Assembly (NCBI GenBank): GCA_031761405.1 | Contig: JASEVX010000017.1 | Span: 7,799,668 to 7,863,667, forward strand | Reading direction: 5' to 3' | Source: Serripes groenlandicus | Taxonomy: Eukaryota; Mollusca; Bivalvia; Cardiida; Cardiidae | DNA length: 64,000 bases | Shown: piece by piece, positions 23,320 to 34,913 of the stretch | How the letters are laid out: every line of letters starts with the position of its first letter | Numbering within the stretch: the first letter of the stretch is position 1 | Program-made: the position numbers and the translations under genes | The notes under the pieces: model-generated | The model's input: only the letters and a program-made list of their open reading frames with translations | The model's database searches: none | Told to the model about the DNA's origin: nothing

Positions 23320-24480
23320 TATAAAGTTTGACTATTTGCCCTTTTTGCTAATGCCGCCTTTCTGCCATGTTTTTCAACAAATCAATATGGCTTGAGCAAT
23401 TGTTGTAGACGGACACTCAAGGAAGATTCCTACTAAATTATCTTGGACACAACTGGGAACTTTTCTCCCATACTGATGCCACAGCAACACAATTTCTGCA
23501 TATAATTTCTATCTTTGAACAAATTTGAAAGAAGGTCACCAAAGGAAGAATACTGTAAAGTTTGTTTGGAACAAATCCAGTGGTTTCGGATGAAATTAAT
23601 TAACCTTTTTTTCTGATGCTGCCTTGTTGCTATGTATTTCAACCAATCAATATGGCTTAACATACATGTTTGAAGATGGTCACTGAAGGAACATTACTGC
23701 AAAATTAGCTTGAAGTAAGTCATAAAAATTGTATTTTAAAATTTGTCATTTCGTCCTTTTTCTATGCCGCCTAGCTGCCATGATTTTCAACCTGGCTTGA
23801 ACAATTTTTATCTCAATTGGATGAAAGCAAGTCGAGTTTATTTTATGCCGACTTTGCCTGTGCGTGCGTCGACATTTTGCTTCAAACAACTTCTCATCTG
23901 TAACCGCTGGGCTCTCATTGACATGGAACTACACAGATACTATCCTCTCATAGTTTCCTTCATGATTTGTGTATCCATGCACTATTCTAGTTTCCATCGC
24001 AATCGAAAGAAAACAACTTAAAAATAATTCTTCTCTCAAATCGGTTGGCCGATTTTCAAATAATTAGGTAGAAATATTCCTTGTGTGACCCTTTATCAGA
24101 TTCCTTCAAGCAAAGTATCAGGCCGATTACCAAATGATATTTGTAGGAATATTGCTTGGGTGACACTCTATCATACACTCTATCATACTTCTTGAAGCCA
24201 TATTGGTCGAAAAACATGACCGCCAAATTGTCTTCCGTTAAAATGCTAAATTGAAAAAAATTATTTTCCAAAAGTATTCGGCCGATTTGCAAATAATTTT
24301 GTTGAAATGTTCCTTGGGTGACCCCTTATCAGATTTCTTCAAGGCACGTTGATTTTTCGAAAAACGGGGCTGTTTTGCCTTATACGGCTATAGTGAAATA
24401 ATTTGTTCATGCAGTGGAGCGATACTGCCATCTTGGGCCTATTGTTATAGAAGGTCACCCGAGGAACATTTCAACCACAT
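23320..24480. repeat. ~180-bp interspersed repeat array
   Basis: Diverged units share 'aatcaatatggcttgaa', 'ggtcacc.aaggaa', 'ttctaatgccgc' and 'ccgattt.caaataatt'. The same phrases occur at 26165-26760, 53850-54550 and 55860-56710. No protein frame spans them. The array sits in intron 1 of BTB-BACK copy 2. Confidence 0.6.
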
Positions 24481-24641
24481 GATACTGGAATCCGACGAGC
24501 AAATTCAGAGAAAGAGAATTTTAAATTTTCCAGTTTCTAATGCCGCAGCATCAAAAGTTCTCCATACAATTTATATCTACAAGAAGAATTTTGATCAAAG
24601 CATCAAAGACGCCGCGCATGCTTTTGAAGCATGACTTAAAG

Positions 24642-24676
24642 CAGGGACACTATATTACTGTAATATAGTGTCCCTG
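24642..24676. mobile_element. 35-bp palindromic insertion with 7-bp duplication
   Basis: The left arm is CAGGGACACTATATTA, the centre CTG, and the right arm the exact complement of the left. The flanks are cttaaag on both sides (24635-24641, 24677-24683). The first 14 bases equal those of the insertion at 2253-2283, but the target differs, so this is an independent insertion of the same family. Confidence 0.8.
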
Positions 24677-24699
24677 CTTAAAGGAAGCAGGTGCAGTTC

Positions 24700-26160
24700 A
24701 GTACATTTAAATAACCTGTGCAAGCAGACGGGATGTAAATATTTCGACAAGAAGGCCAAATGTCCCTTTATCTTAAACAAGAAGGCCAAAATGTGCTTAT
24801 ATTGCTCACCTGGTTACCATAGCCTATATAAAAAGGTTACAAAGAGCAGAAAGGGTCAATATTGACGTAGGGATTAAACGTCTTATATGCTACGATCTAT
24901 GTGATATTCAGCATGTGAAGTTTAGTCGTGAAATGACAAGTTTAGTCCAGAAATAATTTGGTTTACGGTTTGCTAACACTGCAACTATAATGTGTCATAC
25001 AAGCTGAAGTTTCTCAATTGGTTTCTTTTACCAATAAACTGTTTTAAATCCTCTAACTTGATCCATTAGATAAAAAAACAAACATGCGTGCTTAACTATT
25101 AACATATATTAAGGTTTATTGCCTCTATTTATAAATTAAGTGTGACACAAGCTTTGGAAGGAGAGGTGGAAGTCATTTCTCCTTCCAGTTTAGCAGAAGA
25201 ACGGGAGTATATAAACAAAAGATACGAAGTAATTAAAAAAAAAAAGAAGATATTTATGATCAAGATTGAGCATTATGAAAGTGCACATGTATAGTCAACA
25301 TATAGCAAGAATTATTAAGTCTGTTTTGTTTGTTTGTAATGTCACTTTAATCGTTTTGAACATGCCAGTAGAAAACTGAAAAATAAACAAAAGAAAATGG
25401 CCAAGACAGTTCCCCAAGAGAAAAGAGCGAAAACCACGTGGTACGAATCGTTCATCTCGAACGAAACATAAAAACCGGGTACGAATCCAATGAATTTTAC
25501 AAATCGGATGAAATCGTGAAAACAGCGAAGTATTCATTACGGAAGGATGCAGAGACAACTTAATTACTCTATGGGAACCGATGACACCGTGTCGTCTATT
25601 CAATAAGAATGACCAAAATCGCCAAGCGATGACATGCTGCATTTACAAATAGAATGGGTCACGTTACGGCCATGCCTATTGCATAGTTGGGTTAACGTTG
25701 ATTATACAGTTTCTAGAATTATACTGTAATATGTAGTAATAAAAATTAATCATCATTGATATTTTAAAGATTACCAATTTATTTAAAATTCTCAATATTG
25801 TAAATAGGCAAAAACATCGCCAGAAACTTTTTTCTGAGCTTTGATGAATCGGGTCGTAAACCAAACTATAAAAAAAGCGTGGCCTAGGGAGTTAGGGGAA
25901 AGTTATTAAATACGCATTAGATATGTCTAAAGATTTGTAATAACGGTAGAAGACATGCCTATTTTGTATCTTTTTGTGTCTTAAATCATTTAATACAATT
26001 TATTAATTCATAAAGGTTGTTTTTTTCAAACAAACAACAGAGGTTTTTTTTAACAATAATAACATTGGTTTCTCCCTTTTCGACTACGTCACCCCATGGT
26101 ACAAAATTAAAACAAATCCCATACTTACGCCGCGCTTCCACGCGGCGTCAATAAACAATT
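24700..26160. other. Intron 1 of copy 2, nothing recognised
   Basis: AT-rich sequence without a supported gene, RNA or family repeat. Poly-A runs lie near 25232. Confidence 0.45.
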
Positions 26161-26164
26161 TTAA

Positions 26165-26760
26165 AAATGACCACCAAAGGAACATTCCTGTGAAGTCTGG
26201 TTGAGATTGAATCTGTGAATTAGGAGAAAATGTCGTTTAAAGCCTAATGTTAACGACGGACGGACGAGTTGACAGAGTGACAATAATAGATCACCGTGAG
26301 CCTTCGGCTCAGCTGATCTAGAAGGCCATGTTTTCTGACCAATCAACATTGATTTACGACATCTGATAAAGGGTCACCGAAGGTTCGTCTCTATAAACAT
26401 TATTAATCGGCTAGATCCTTTCGACAGAGAAGATTTTCGTTTTAAGTTATCACTTTAGCCATATTAAGCAAATACAGTTCAGCTCCTAAGTGGCCATGTT
26501 TTTCGACCAATCAATATTATTTGAAGGTAACACACAGGTCACCCAAGGATCGTTTCTACAACATTATTTGGAAATCGGCTTTAAACTTTCATCGAAGAAT
26601 ATTTTTAAAGTTTTCTCTAAAGCCATATTAGGCAAAACAGCCATTGCAACATTGCTTGAAGGAATCTGATAGAGGGTCATCCAGGGAAATTCTACTCCAC
26701 GGTTTTGGCAAAGATAATTTTAAAGGTTTTTCTGTTGGTTGCCATGGACACAATAATTTT
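26165..26760. repeat. ~180-bp interspersed repeat array
   Basis: Units share 'ggaacattcctgtgaagt', 'ggccatgttt..gaccaatca' and 'gggtcac'. A CG-rich end 'gacggacggacgag' with the hairpin 'gtgagccttcggctcagc' near 26295 closes the first unit. Confidence 0.55.
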
Positions 26761-27029
26761 AGAAAATAATAAAGGAATTTAATGAGAAAATTGCGTGTCT
26801 CTTTTCCGCGAAGGAACCCATGATCTAAAGAGAGCGTATTCGTCCGCGTAGGCAATCGTGTTATGATATATAACTGTAGAGACCAATTGCTCTGATTGAG
26901 CATAAGCTTTTAAGCGTCTAGAGGCCAATTTGAAAGTGCACACTATATCTTTTCAAGAGACAGAGTTAGATACAAAGGAGTTTTTGTTGAGAGTGAGAGA
27001 CTTCAAAGAAACTCAGAAAAATGAAGAAC

Positions 27030-27120
27030 CCGGCAAATCTCCGGACCTCTGGATTGACAGTCCAGTGTGTTAACCACTGGACCACCCAGCAACTCAAAAT
27101 ATTTTTTTTTTTTTTTTTAT
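27030..27120 (-). mobile_element. tRNA-like SINE head
   Basis: On the minus strand the sequence reads 'gctgggtggtccagtggtta', 'acacactggactgtcaatcc', 'agaggtccggagatttgccg'. The arrangement resembles D and anticodon arms of a tRNA. A stretch of about 15 T (plus strand) lies directly beside it at 27103-27118. I do not call a functional tRNA because no acceptor stem pairs. Confidence 0.5.
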
Positions 27121-27907
27121 AGATTTTTATAATCTTCGTAATTAATATTGTTAATGAACAGGTACAAACAATCTGCAGCTGGTGACTTTGAAAACATCTT
27201 GACAAAAATAAGAAAAATATTTGTAAATGAAAGTATAATAATTTGAAAGAGTTGAAAACGTTATGGCAAAATGAAAATAAATGCTCATATAGGAGAAAGG
27301 GTTAACATGAAGAACAATTGCGACTATTGCGCTCGTGCACATTTCACCGGATGTTGACAGAACAATTGTCAACATAAATATGAACCCTGTAAAAAGTCCA
27401 CAACTTTTATAGAATACTAAAACTATACTAATACCCTGTGTGAATAACGTCGGAATTACGAAATAAATGTTGAAAACGTACGCTTTTCAAGTTCTGGAAA
27501 TACAAATATGCACACTATATATGTCACATTACGCCTGTTGAACGTAATTCGGTTACTTTCCTGAGATGGACAGAGAAACCTAAGTGATTTTAAATGTCTA
27601 AGAATTCTTAGGCCAATGGAAGCCAGAGGCATCAAAATGCGACTATATGAGGGAATATCTGATATTTATTCATCATCGTTCAGCAACATTGTGCTGCAGC
27701 GGCCACTACTCCGCCATATTTTGTAATGATTTATTGCCATTTGATAAACAATGGCACTTGCTTGCGTTACTCTTTTTATCAAGTTTTCATATGAGCCCGA
27801 CTTTTTGTTATTTAAGTACTTTGGCTATACTAGTAAAGGCATTGATATTACATTTGTCCTCTTTCTTCAACAGTAAATTCAAATCTAACAAAGGCATTCG
27901 ATAAGGA

Positions 27908-28136
27908 TTGATTGATTGAATTGTGTTTAACGCCGTTTTTAACAATGTCTTAGTCATATAACGGCGGACAGATCACCAACTCATGTATTTCCTGGTTTTC
28001 TCACACCAGTACTCCACACAACAATCTTCCCAAGCAACTGGCTGCTTTTCCACATAGACTTAGCCCATTGGTAGAAGACGAATGATGCATGTCGCATTGA
28101 CTTTTGGCCGAGCCGGGATTCAAACTCACAATCCCT
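27908..28136 (-). mobile_element. SINE with 15-bp target duplication
   Basis: The reversed SINE body lies between two exact copies of ggcattcgataagga (27893-27907 and 28137-28151). This long target duplication is the mark of LINE-assisted insertion. The tRNA-like head is at the high-coordinate end ('ccgggattcaaactcaca'). Confidence 0.85.
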
Positions 28137-28242
28137 GGCATTCGATAAGGAATATTTCGGCGAAACAAAAAAATAAAAAATAAAAAATTAATAGATTGTT
28201 ATGCATGAATCGTTTAATAACTTTGAAAATAATCCAAATTAC

Positions 28243-28353
28243 CCATAATCCATGTTTGATGGTCACGTCACAAAGGTCTGATTGTTCTTTAACCTGGTTA
28301 TATAGTAAAGTTCGAGCTGATGGTGGTTCACTTTTGGATTCATCGAAATCCAT
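28243..28353 (-). CDS. BTB-BACK copy 2, exon 1
   Basis: This 37-codon exon encodes MDFDESKSEPPSARTLLYNQ then VKEQSDLCDVTIKHGLW, with the same ATTATGG|GTAATT donor as copy 1. It is separated from exon 2 by 5.2 kb of repeat-filled intron, compared with 261 bp in copy 1. Splicing across that distance is plausible in a mollusc but unproven. Confidence 0.72.
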
Positions 28354-30640
28354 CTTGCCTTTATCCGCCTCTCTCTTTCGCTAAAAAAAAAGCAGGGTTG
28401 AATTTAGCCAGTCGCTATACATTTACGAATTTCGATATTCTGCGATGAATTTTCGAAACGCTTCATCAGACTGTCAGCCGACAAAACCAAAATGTAATAA
28501 TTATGTAAATTTAAGTCTCCATTTATATAGATACCAGATATTCAATTGACACACTTAGATTTACATGTATACATATCGTTAAAGTTCACGTAACTGTAAA
28601 CAAGGGACGTATTATCTTTACTTAAAATAACGAGTAACAGTTTTGAGCAAGAATTCATGCACAGCCTATAAATAATTGCACGAAATGTCTTATACAGTGT
28701 GTTTCATTGAAGTGCTGTTAATGTTATACAATCTGCAAATGAAATGGCATAAACTCAGTCAGTCGAAATACGATAACAGTTAAACAATCTAAGACATTTC
28801 ATATTTAATAGAAACCGGTGCTCAAATCGCGACCAAAATACCGCAATTGTGAGGCTTGATATTCACGATTAAAAGTTTGTGATTTATATTTCCTTATTCA
28901 GTTATGCTATAAAGTAAGCTAGCTAATCGATGAATTAGAGATACACACTGGTTATAAGTGAACGAACGAATGAATGAATGAGGAACAACCGGCTGCAAAC
29001 CCAGTCTAATTTTACCATTGCCCGACTGTGTCCTGCCTTTGCATTCGTCTTGTGTTAGTAAAAGAGTTTATCCGACATTATTATATATATCATGGACAAA
29101 CGACTAACAATGACTTATATCAACATACGTTGTCGTTCCGTCGATTTGCGACAACCGGCTACAAAATCAACTAGGATTTGGAACTTCCGTACAATGTCCC
29201 TGAACACAATTTCTAATGTTCAAGCATTATGAAACGACCGTTTCGGCTGCCAGTACAGTCGGAACTCCTGTTGGCAATTACAGGTAGAACTCCGGCTATG
29301 CCCGCTATTCTTGCTAACCCAACGCACTTTTGTATAACCCCTTTTAAAAAGACAAAACCTGTGTTCTGTCCTGTTTATAATGTCTGTTCATTACATAACT
29401 ATCAATTTAAACAAGACCAATCCAATCAGTTTCATAATAAATCGTTGGACAGAGTACAGGTATGTTCGTAATTCTTGATTTAGATAGTTTGGCTGAGCTA
29501 CTAACCTGTTCGTCAATGTGTATCTGTCAGTAAGCTAATCAGCAGTTGATTGAAAGTTTGCTTGTTTTTTAACACTTCGTCTATTTTCATTAACAAATCC
29601 CCACACGTAGACATAATCCATACATCTTCATATCTAAACCATATACATTAAATACTAAAATGTACCTAGACATAGTATTTTAGTTTGATATCACAGTTCA
29701 AAGCCAACTGATCGACAATTGTTCTGATAATATTGAATATGCAATGGCCTTCAGTCGATACATTATGGATCGAAAATGAAAGTTTTAACAATGTTAAAGG
29801 CTTAAAGCACTTACTTTTTATGAAAACTTTAAGATAAATCAGACAGGTTAATGTAGATTTACATTTATCAAGTTTGAAACTCAATTGAAAGAGGAAGTAT
29901 TTTAAAAATGGTGTACTATTTCCCTCACATTTCAGTAACCCAATCATTGTCCAGTTAGATATTCGACGTACAAAAAAACCACCACATACACGTTGGCTAT
30001 TAAAGATTCACTTTCGACCGGCCCGTTGGTATAGTGGTGTAACTAATTTCACAATCCACAGTGACTTTGGAAAACATTATTGTAAACAGGGCAATTTCTC
30101 CATTTGCCACAATGTTTTCAACTTTATTACTTATTGTAAACTTTCATTTAAAGAGATATCCAGTACTTCTGCCTTGATACATGTATGTTAACGTCGTCTG
30201 CTGCAGATTTGTTTTCATATGGGAAAGGGATAAAACGTTTCCGTCTGAAAACTGTAATATTGATTTAAACTTTGAGGACAGAAATATAGACTGGTTCCTA
30301 AATGTTTACGATCTTGTTCGAAACTATCTTACTTAGACTTCTAAGATTATTTTCCGTCGAAGCTATAACAACATGAAATTTGACCTAGATTGTTTTACAA
30401 GTGAAATTAAAAGTTTTAAACTATTAAAGTACGCTACTAATAAATCATGAACGTAAACAGATTACCTTGTTTTGTTTCTTTACGATGTGAACACTTGCAC
30501 CAAACAGATTAGATTTCTCTGGACTATCAAATAATCCTATAAAGTATGGCGTCGATAGAGTATGGTAAACCTTTCATATATTGAAATTATACTTTCGGAA
30601 AATGTAAGACGGGTCACCAGTTTCGATATTAGGTCTCTTT
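28354..30640. other. 5' flank of BTB-BACK copy 2, paralogous to 9051-11540
   Basis: It is colinear with the flank of copy 1, including 'gaattttcgaaacgctt', 'cctgtttataatgtctgttc' and 'gaaagaggaagtatt'. It ends abruptly at the left end of the 6.8-kb element. No gene is supported. Confidence 0.65.
30060..30232. mobile_element. MITE copy (GTCTGCTGCAG family)
   Basis: It contains 'ggaaaacattattgtaaaca', 'tttgccacaatgttttcaac' and 'gtcgtctgctgcagatttg', and ends 'tatgggaaaggg'. It is orthologous to the copy at 10923-11116. Confidence 0.65.
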
Positions 30641-30654
30641 TTAGGGGTGCATGT

Positions 30655-30800
30655 AAATACCAGAATGGACCGAATAGGCTGGAATGGACTGGAATGGACC
30701 GGATTGGTCGTATTGAAATACCGAATACCGGAATGGACAATGGAAATACCGGAATGGACCTATTTGAAAGTGTGGAAATACCGGAATGGACCTATATAAA
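30655..30800 (+). repeat. Subterminal GAATGGAC repeats, left
   Basis: Many spaced copies of 'ggaatggac', often inside 'ataccggaatggacctat'. The mirror cluster is at 37265-37415. Such clusters next to the ends commonly bind the transposase in hAT-like elements (family knowledge). Confidence 0.75.
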
Positions 30801-31944
30801 TATACTTACAACAGAATATGTAATGTAATTTTCAATTTTGTTTTTAAACATTAATTCGTGATCTTGATTTGAATATGTTTTATTTTGCACAAACTGTCCT
30901 TATTGGTTGAGTGAATCAGGGTGAGTGTATTAAAGGGTGAGGTCACTCTACGATAATCGTCAGATTTCCAATATTAACTTGTCGTCCTGAGGTCTACCAT
31001 ACCATCCCTGTGTTCCATAGTCACAAAACTCAAAACCTGTTTTGCGAAACCTACATAGGTTTCGTCGATAATCCGTGCATTAGTCGGTAAACCAAACCTG
31101 TTTGACGGGAGTACATGCATAATACAGGTAGGTTTCGTTCCGCTCCATAGACAAAACGTGTTTACGTTGTGTTTACTATGGAACACAGGACTGTACGCAT
31201 TTTATCGAGGAAATAGTCGATATGTAAACCTCGATAAGGTTTTTGTGTACTGTAGAGGTTAAATGGACACCGCGTTGCTTCCTTTTTTGTTAAATTATGT
31301 AATTTATCAGGGCGAGTGTGTGTGTGTGTGTGTGAAATGTATTCCAAGACATCGTCTTTTGTGTTATGAAAAAGCAGGTATTGTCCGTAAATCGCTGATT
31401 TGTTGCGTTTAAATCCTGATTTATGAACAAACACCAACGTATATACTCAATCTCAACGTTTTGACAAGTTTATGCTCGCCAAATGGTTAATTTCGCACGG
31501 AGAGGGTAAACAAAACCAAACTATGAATGAATGGCCAGTCTGTACGATGCCGATGTTGAAACATTAAGGAACGAATAGATTTACATCATAGTGATGCTTG
31601 TCTTTTAAAATAAAAGTCGGCTCTGATATAAATGTTTATACGCGCAACGTATACACATACATATAACACAGATATTTGTCATTTATTCCTATACATATGT
31701 ACTTTGAGACATTTCAAAATATGTTATGCAATTTCTCAGTTTTCAACTTTACAATTTATTTACGCAGAATTTGGCAAGTTGTTTTCAAAGTCTTTTGTTG
31801 CAGATCTGTCTTTTATCGGATAGGATTAATTGCAAACTCGGATCTGGGACTAAGGTCTGCAATTTCTAGTGTACCGACAATCCATGTATGATTTGATTAC
31901 GGAATGGTATATGTTTACCGTCAACCATTGTCCATAAAAAGAAA

Positions 31945-33245
31945 TGTAACAAACAATTTTCAATGATGTCACCGCGGCCGTGTTACCTTCCCATGTGTAA
32001 AATGTCTTTATTACAACAGTACAACCTGTATGGCATCATATAGAAATTAAGAAGGAAACAACGTGTCAAAAGGCGTCAATCACTAATTAGTTAACTTGCT
32101 GTTTATTACCCCTAGTCGGCTGCTGCTTCTGATCAGCGCATCACATCCTCGGCGGTGCTTTGTTGGTAGATCATAAGTAGTGTCTGATTGCTACCGGAAA
32201 TATGATTGGGTTTTAAGACCTTTAATTGGTTTTCAATAAAGAACGGTACAATGCATTCATTTTCGATTAATCTGTGAATTACGCCTTTTGTCACAACGTT
32301 TACAACTTGATGTATATATGTATTTGCTGTCATAGAGATTGTAGTGTTGTGTGGAGTGCCTTTATAGGCATGGCCGAAAATTGTTTTTGCTTTTGAGCTG
32401 TACAGTTAGCCTCTGCAGACGCATCCGGACGAAAAACCGACCATACTAATATGCAATTTGATCTTATTTATGACCTCCGAATTGCGATTTGTGTGTGACG
32501 TGGCTCATTGAAGTTATGCTGTACACTCATTCTGCATAAACTTTCCCGTGTCTTGTATTTGGAGGTAATGAATTGTGGTAAAATACATTCAGCTAAAAAC
32601 AAATAACGATTTTAGAAATTGGACGATTTCATTTGGAATTAAAAGGGATATTTAAGCAGGTTTGAAAAAAATTCTTAAATATATAATATAAAAGTTTTAC
32701 AACAAAAATCCTTTTGGAAATTTGGCCAAAATTAACCATTTCAATTCTCCCTTTTCAACATACACCAAATCTGCAGCAGATGAATAATATTGAAAATCTC
32801 TTTACCGTCAACTTCAGAGTATGTAGGGAGGGATCGAATTATGTCTGCTCAAAAGACTCGCCGACAGATCCTATTACAGTAGTGTCCGACCACTACCGGA
32901 AATTTGATTGTTTCTATGACCTTTGATTGTTTTACAAAAACGACGGTTCATTATTATGTCTAACGAGCTTTGAAATCGTTACAAACAACTGTCAAATATA
33001 TAAACGAATACAATTATTGTATAAATAAATGTTAACACACATATATTTAATTGTCTGATATATATTACACGAGTCAAGTTCGTGTTTTCTATCCACCTAC
33101 TATTGTTGGATACTATTTACTATAAAACTTTATATAGAGCTAGTAATAATATAATGTTATGCTTGGAATTTCATTGTGAATAATTGAAGTTTAGGTTTGT
33201 AAACTTCCGGGGTTAATTTTCTTATATATAAGTATATTTTGTATT
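31945..33245 (+). repeat. Dispersed repeat, inverted copy of 6075-7115
   Basis: It contains 'caacctgtatggcatcatat', 'gaaattggacgatttcattt' and 'cgccgacagatcctattac', each matching the opposite strand at 6-7.1 kb. A MITE-type phrase 'ccaaatctgcagcagatg' sits in the middle (32766). No gene. Confidence 0.7.
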
Positions 33246-33282
33246 TGTTAAATGCAGTCGGATATAATTGTTGGCATTTCTT

Positions 33283-33400
33283 TGCTGCTGTTACTCAATC
33301 CATAGGATCTAGGCGATTGCGAGTTCGAATCCTGGTTAGGTTCTTGTTATTCCCAAATCATTGTGACTAGCTTGTGTGTATTTCTGAGTTGTGTTTGATA
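33283..33400 (+). mobile_element. SINE fragment with good B box
   Basis: 'gcgagttcgaatcctggtta' fits a Pol III B box. 'tcattgtgactagcttgtgt' matches the SINE body. The body is truncated. Confidence 0.5.
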
Positions 33401-33919
33401 TTCTTCTTGGACCTATTCTTTTCGAGTTCCTCACTTTAGGCATATTTATATATTTGGCATGGTCCCTGTAAACATAAAGTAAATGAAGATTATAATGGAA
33501 TCAGTGATTTGCTTCAAAACAGTAATTTCCCTAATAAGAATGTGGGGTGGGTAAATGCGCAAACGGTACATTGTTGTTTTTTGAGAATAAATCAAATTAT
33601 ACAGATTAGTTCGAAAGATCTAAGATTGCTATTCGGCTCCAATATGAACCTAGGTAGACACAGGCATTTTTTAGACATAGAATTTGGTTGTAGACAATTA
33701 GTTTTACGCCGTTTTCAACATTATTTCAGTTATATATAACAGCAACATTTCACATAATATTGATTCTGTGATAAACAAAACAATACTAGACAATGCACCT
33801 TGCACAACCATGACTCGTACCACGACTGGGGTTAGTTTAAAAAAAACCGTTTCTGTTATAGGAAGTTTGATTGATAGATGTTTATTGCTGATTTAAATAC
33901 TCTTTCATGTATATCAGGG

Positions 33920-34020
33920 CAGGTGCACTTGCCACAATTTCATTTATGAACAATTGGAATGACTGGCCGAGTATTGTTTGAACTCACAATCACCTGAGCC
34001 ATGATGTTAGTGACCGAAGT
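33920..34020 (-). mobile_element. SINE head fragment, reverse
   Basis: 'gccgagtattgtttgaactc' plus 'acaatcacctgagcc' reads on the minus strand as a B-box-like head. It is short and diverged. Confidence 0.35.
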
Positions 34021-34863
34021 TTGCATATAGAAGATGCAGGATAAGGACACAATATAAAATGTTCACATATTCTCGAAAATGGCAAAAAAAACCCAGTCAA
34101 AATGAAATGTCTATAACTTCGTTTGTATTCTCATTTACAAGAAAAAAATTATCTCTGGCATTAGCAAAATAGTTTATTTACACAGAAATGTTTAAATATA
34201 AACTCGGAAATCCCGACCTTTATAAATCTCTCGTTTTGATATGGAGGAAAATAAAATCTCAACCATATTTTCACTAAAATCTTCAAAAAGAGCAAAGTTT
34301 GTGAACAAAAAGAGATACTTTTTATCAAACTTTAAAAAATATATATATAATCTGTCAAACAAGCGATTCATGCACATCACATCGATTGCAATCTTAAATC
34401 AAACAGTTATACCGTTTTCTCAATCATCGAGACATATTGTACCCACGATTGTCGATTTTCACTTGAAATTCGCTCTTTTGTAGAGACGACATTGACAGAA
34501 GAGCGATTATCACAATTATTAAAACGTGTAAATACGAACTATTAGCAATTATTATTAAACTTTGCGTAGCTGTATAAGTATATAAGTATATAAGTACTTA
34601 CTTGTCCTCATAAATATTTCTTTAGGTTGAAATGTCACGGAATTGTCTATAATAATAAAAATAACGAAGCGTGTAAAATGATCCAGTCTCTTGTATTTTG
34701 ATCGATGGCGCTAAAATTGTAAACTCGCAATGTCTCGGACGCTCTCGGGAGACAGGATATATGAGAAATCAGCAGAGTGACCTCACCCTTTAATACACTC
34801 ACCCTGAGTGAATTGAGTTTTTTTCCAACGTTTCAACACTCCGATTTTCACAACCATTTCTAT

Positions 34864-34909
34864 ATATACACAACCCCGCTTAATTGTCTGGAGCGGGGGT
34901 TGTGTATAT
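34864..34909. repeat. GC-rich stem-loop
   Basis: 'atatacacaaccccgct' and 'agcgggggttgtgtatat' pair with a single bulged G around an 11-base loop. It is distinctive in AT-rich surroundings. It lies just outside the 3.9-kb element. Confidence 0.7.
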
Positions 34910-34913
34910 TTAG

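Larger units (their letters stand above)
30917..34806. mobile_element. 3.9-kb element with perfect 33-bp TIRs and 7-bp duplication
   Basis: The terminal repeats 30917-30949 and 34774-34806 are exact complements, starting CAGGGTGAGTGTATTAAAGG. The 7-bp sequence agtgaat lies on both sides (30910-30916, 34807-34813). Perfect ends point to recent movement. I could not recognise a transposase; the frames inside are short. A dispersed repeat (31945-33245) and a SINE piece lie inside. The CAGGG start and 7-bp duplication agree with the two ultra-short insertions. Confidence 0.82.

Noticed and set aside
27907..27918. ATTG microsatellite as an independent repeat
   Set aside because: It is the tail of the SINE at 27908-28136.
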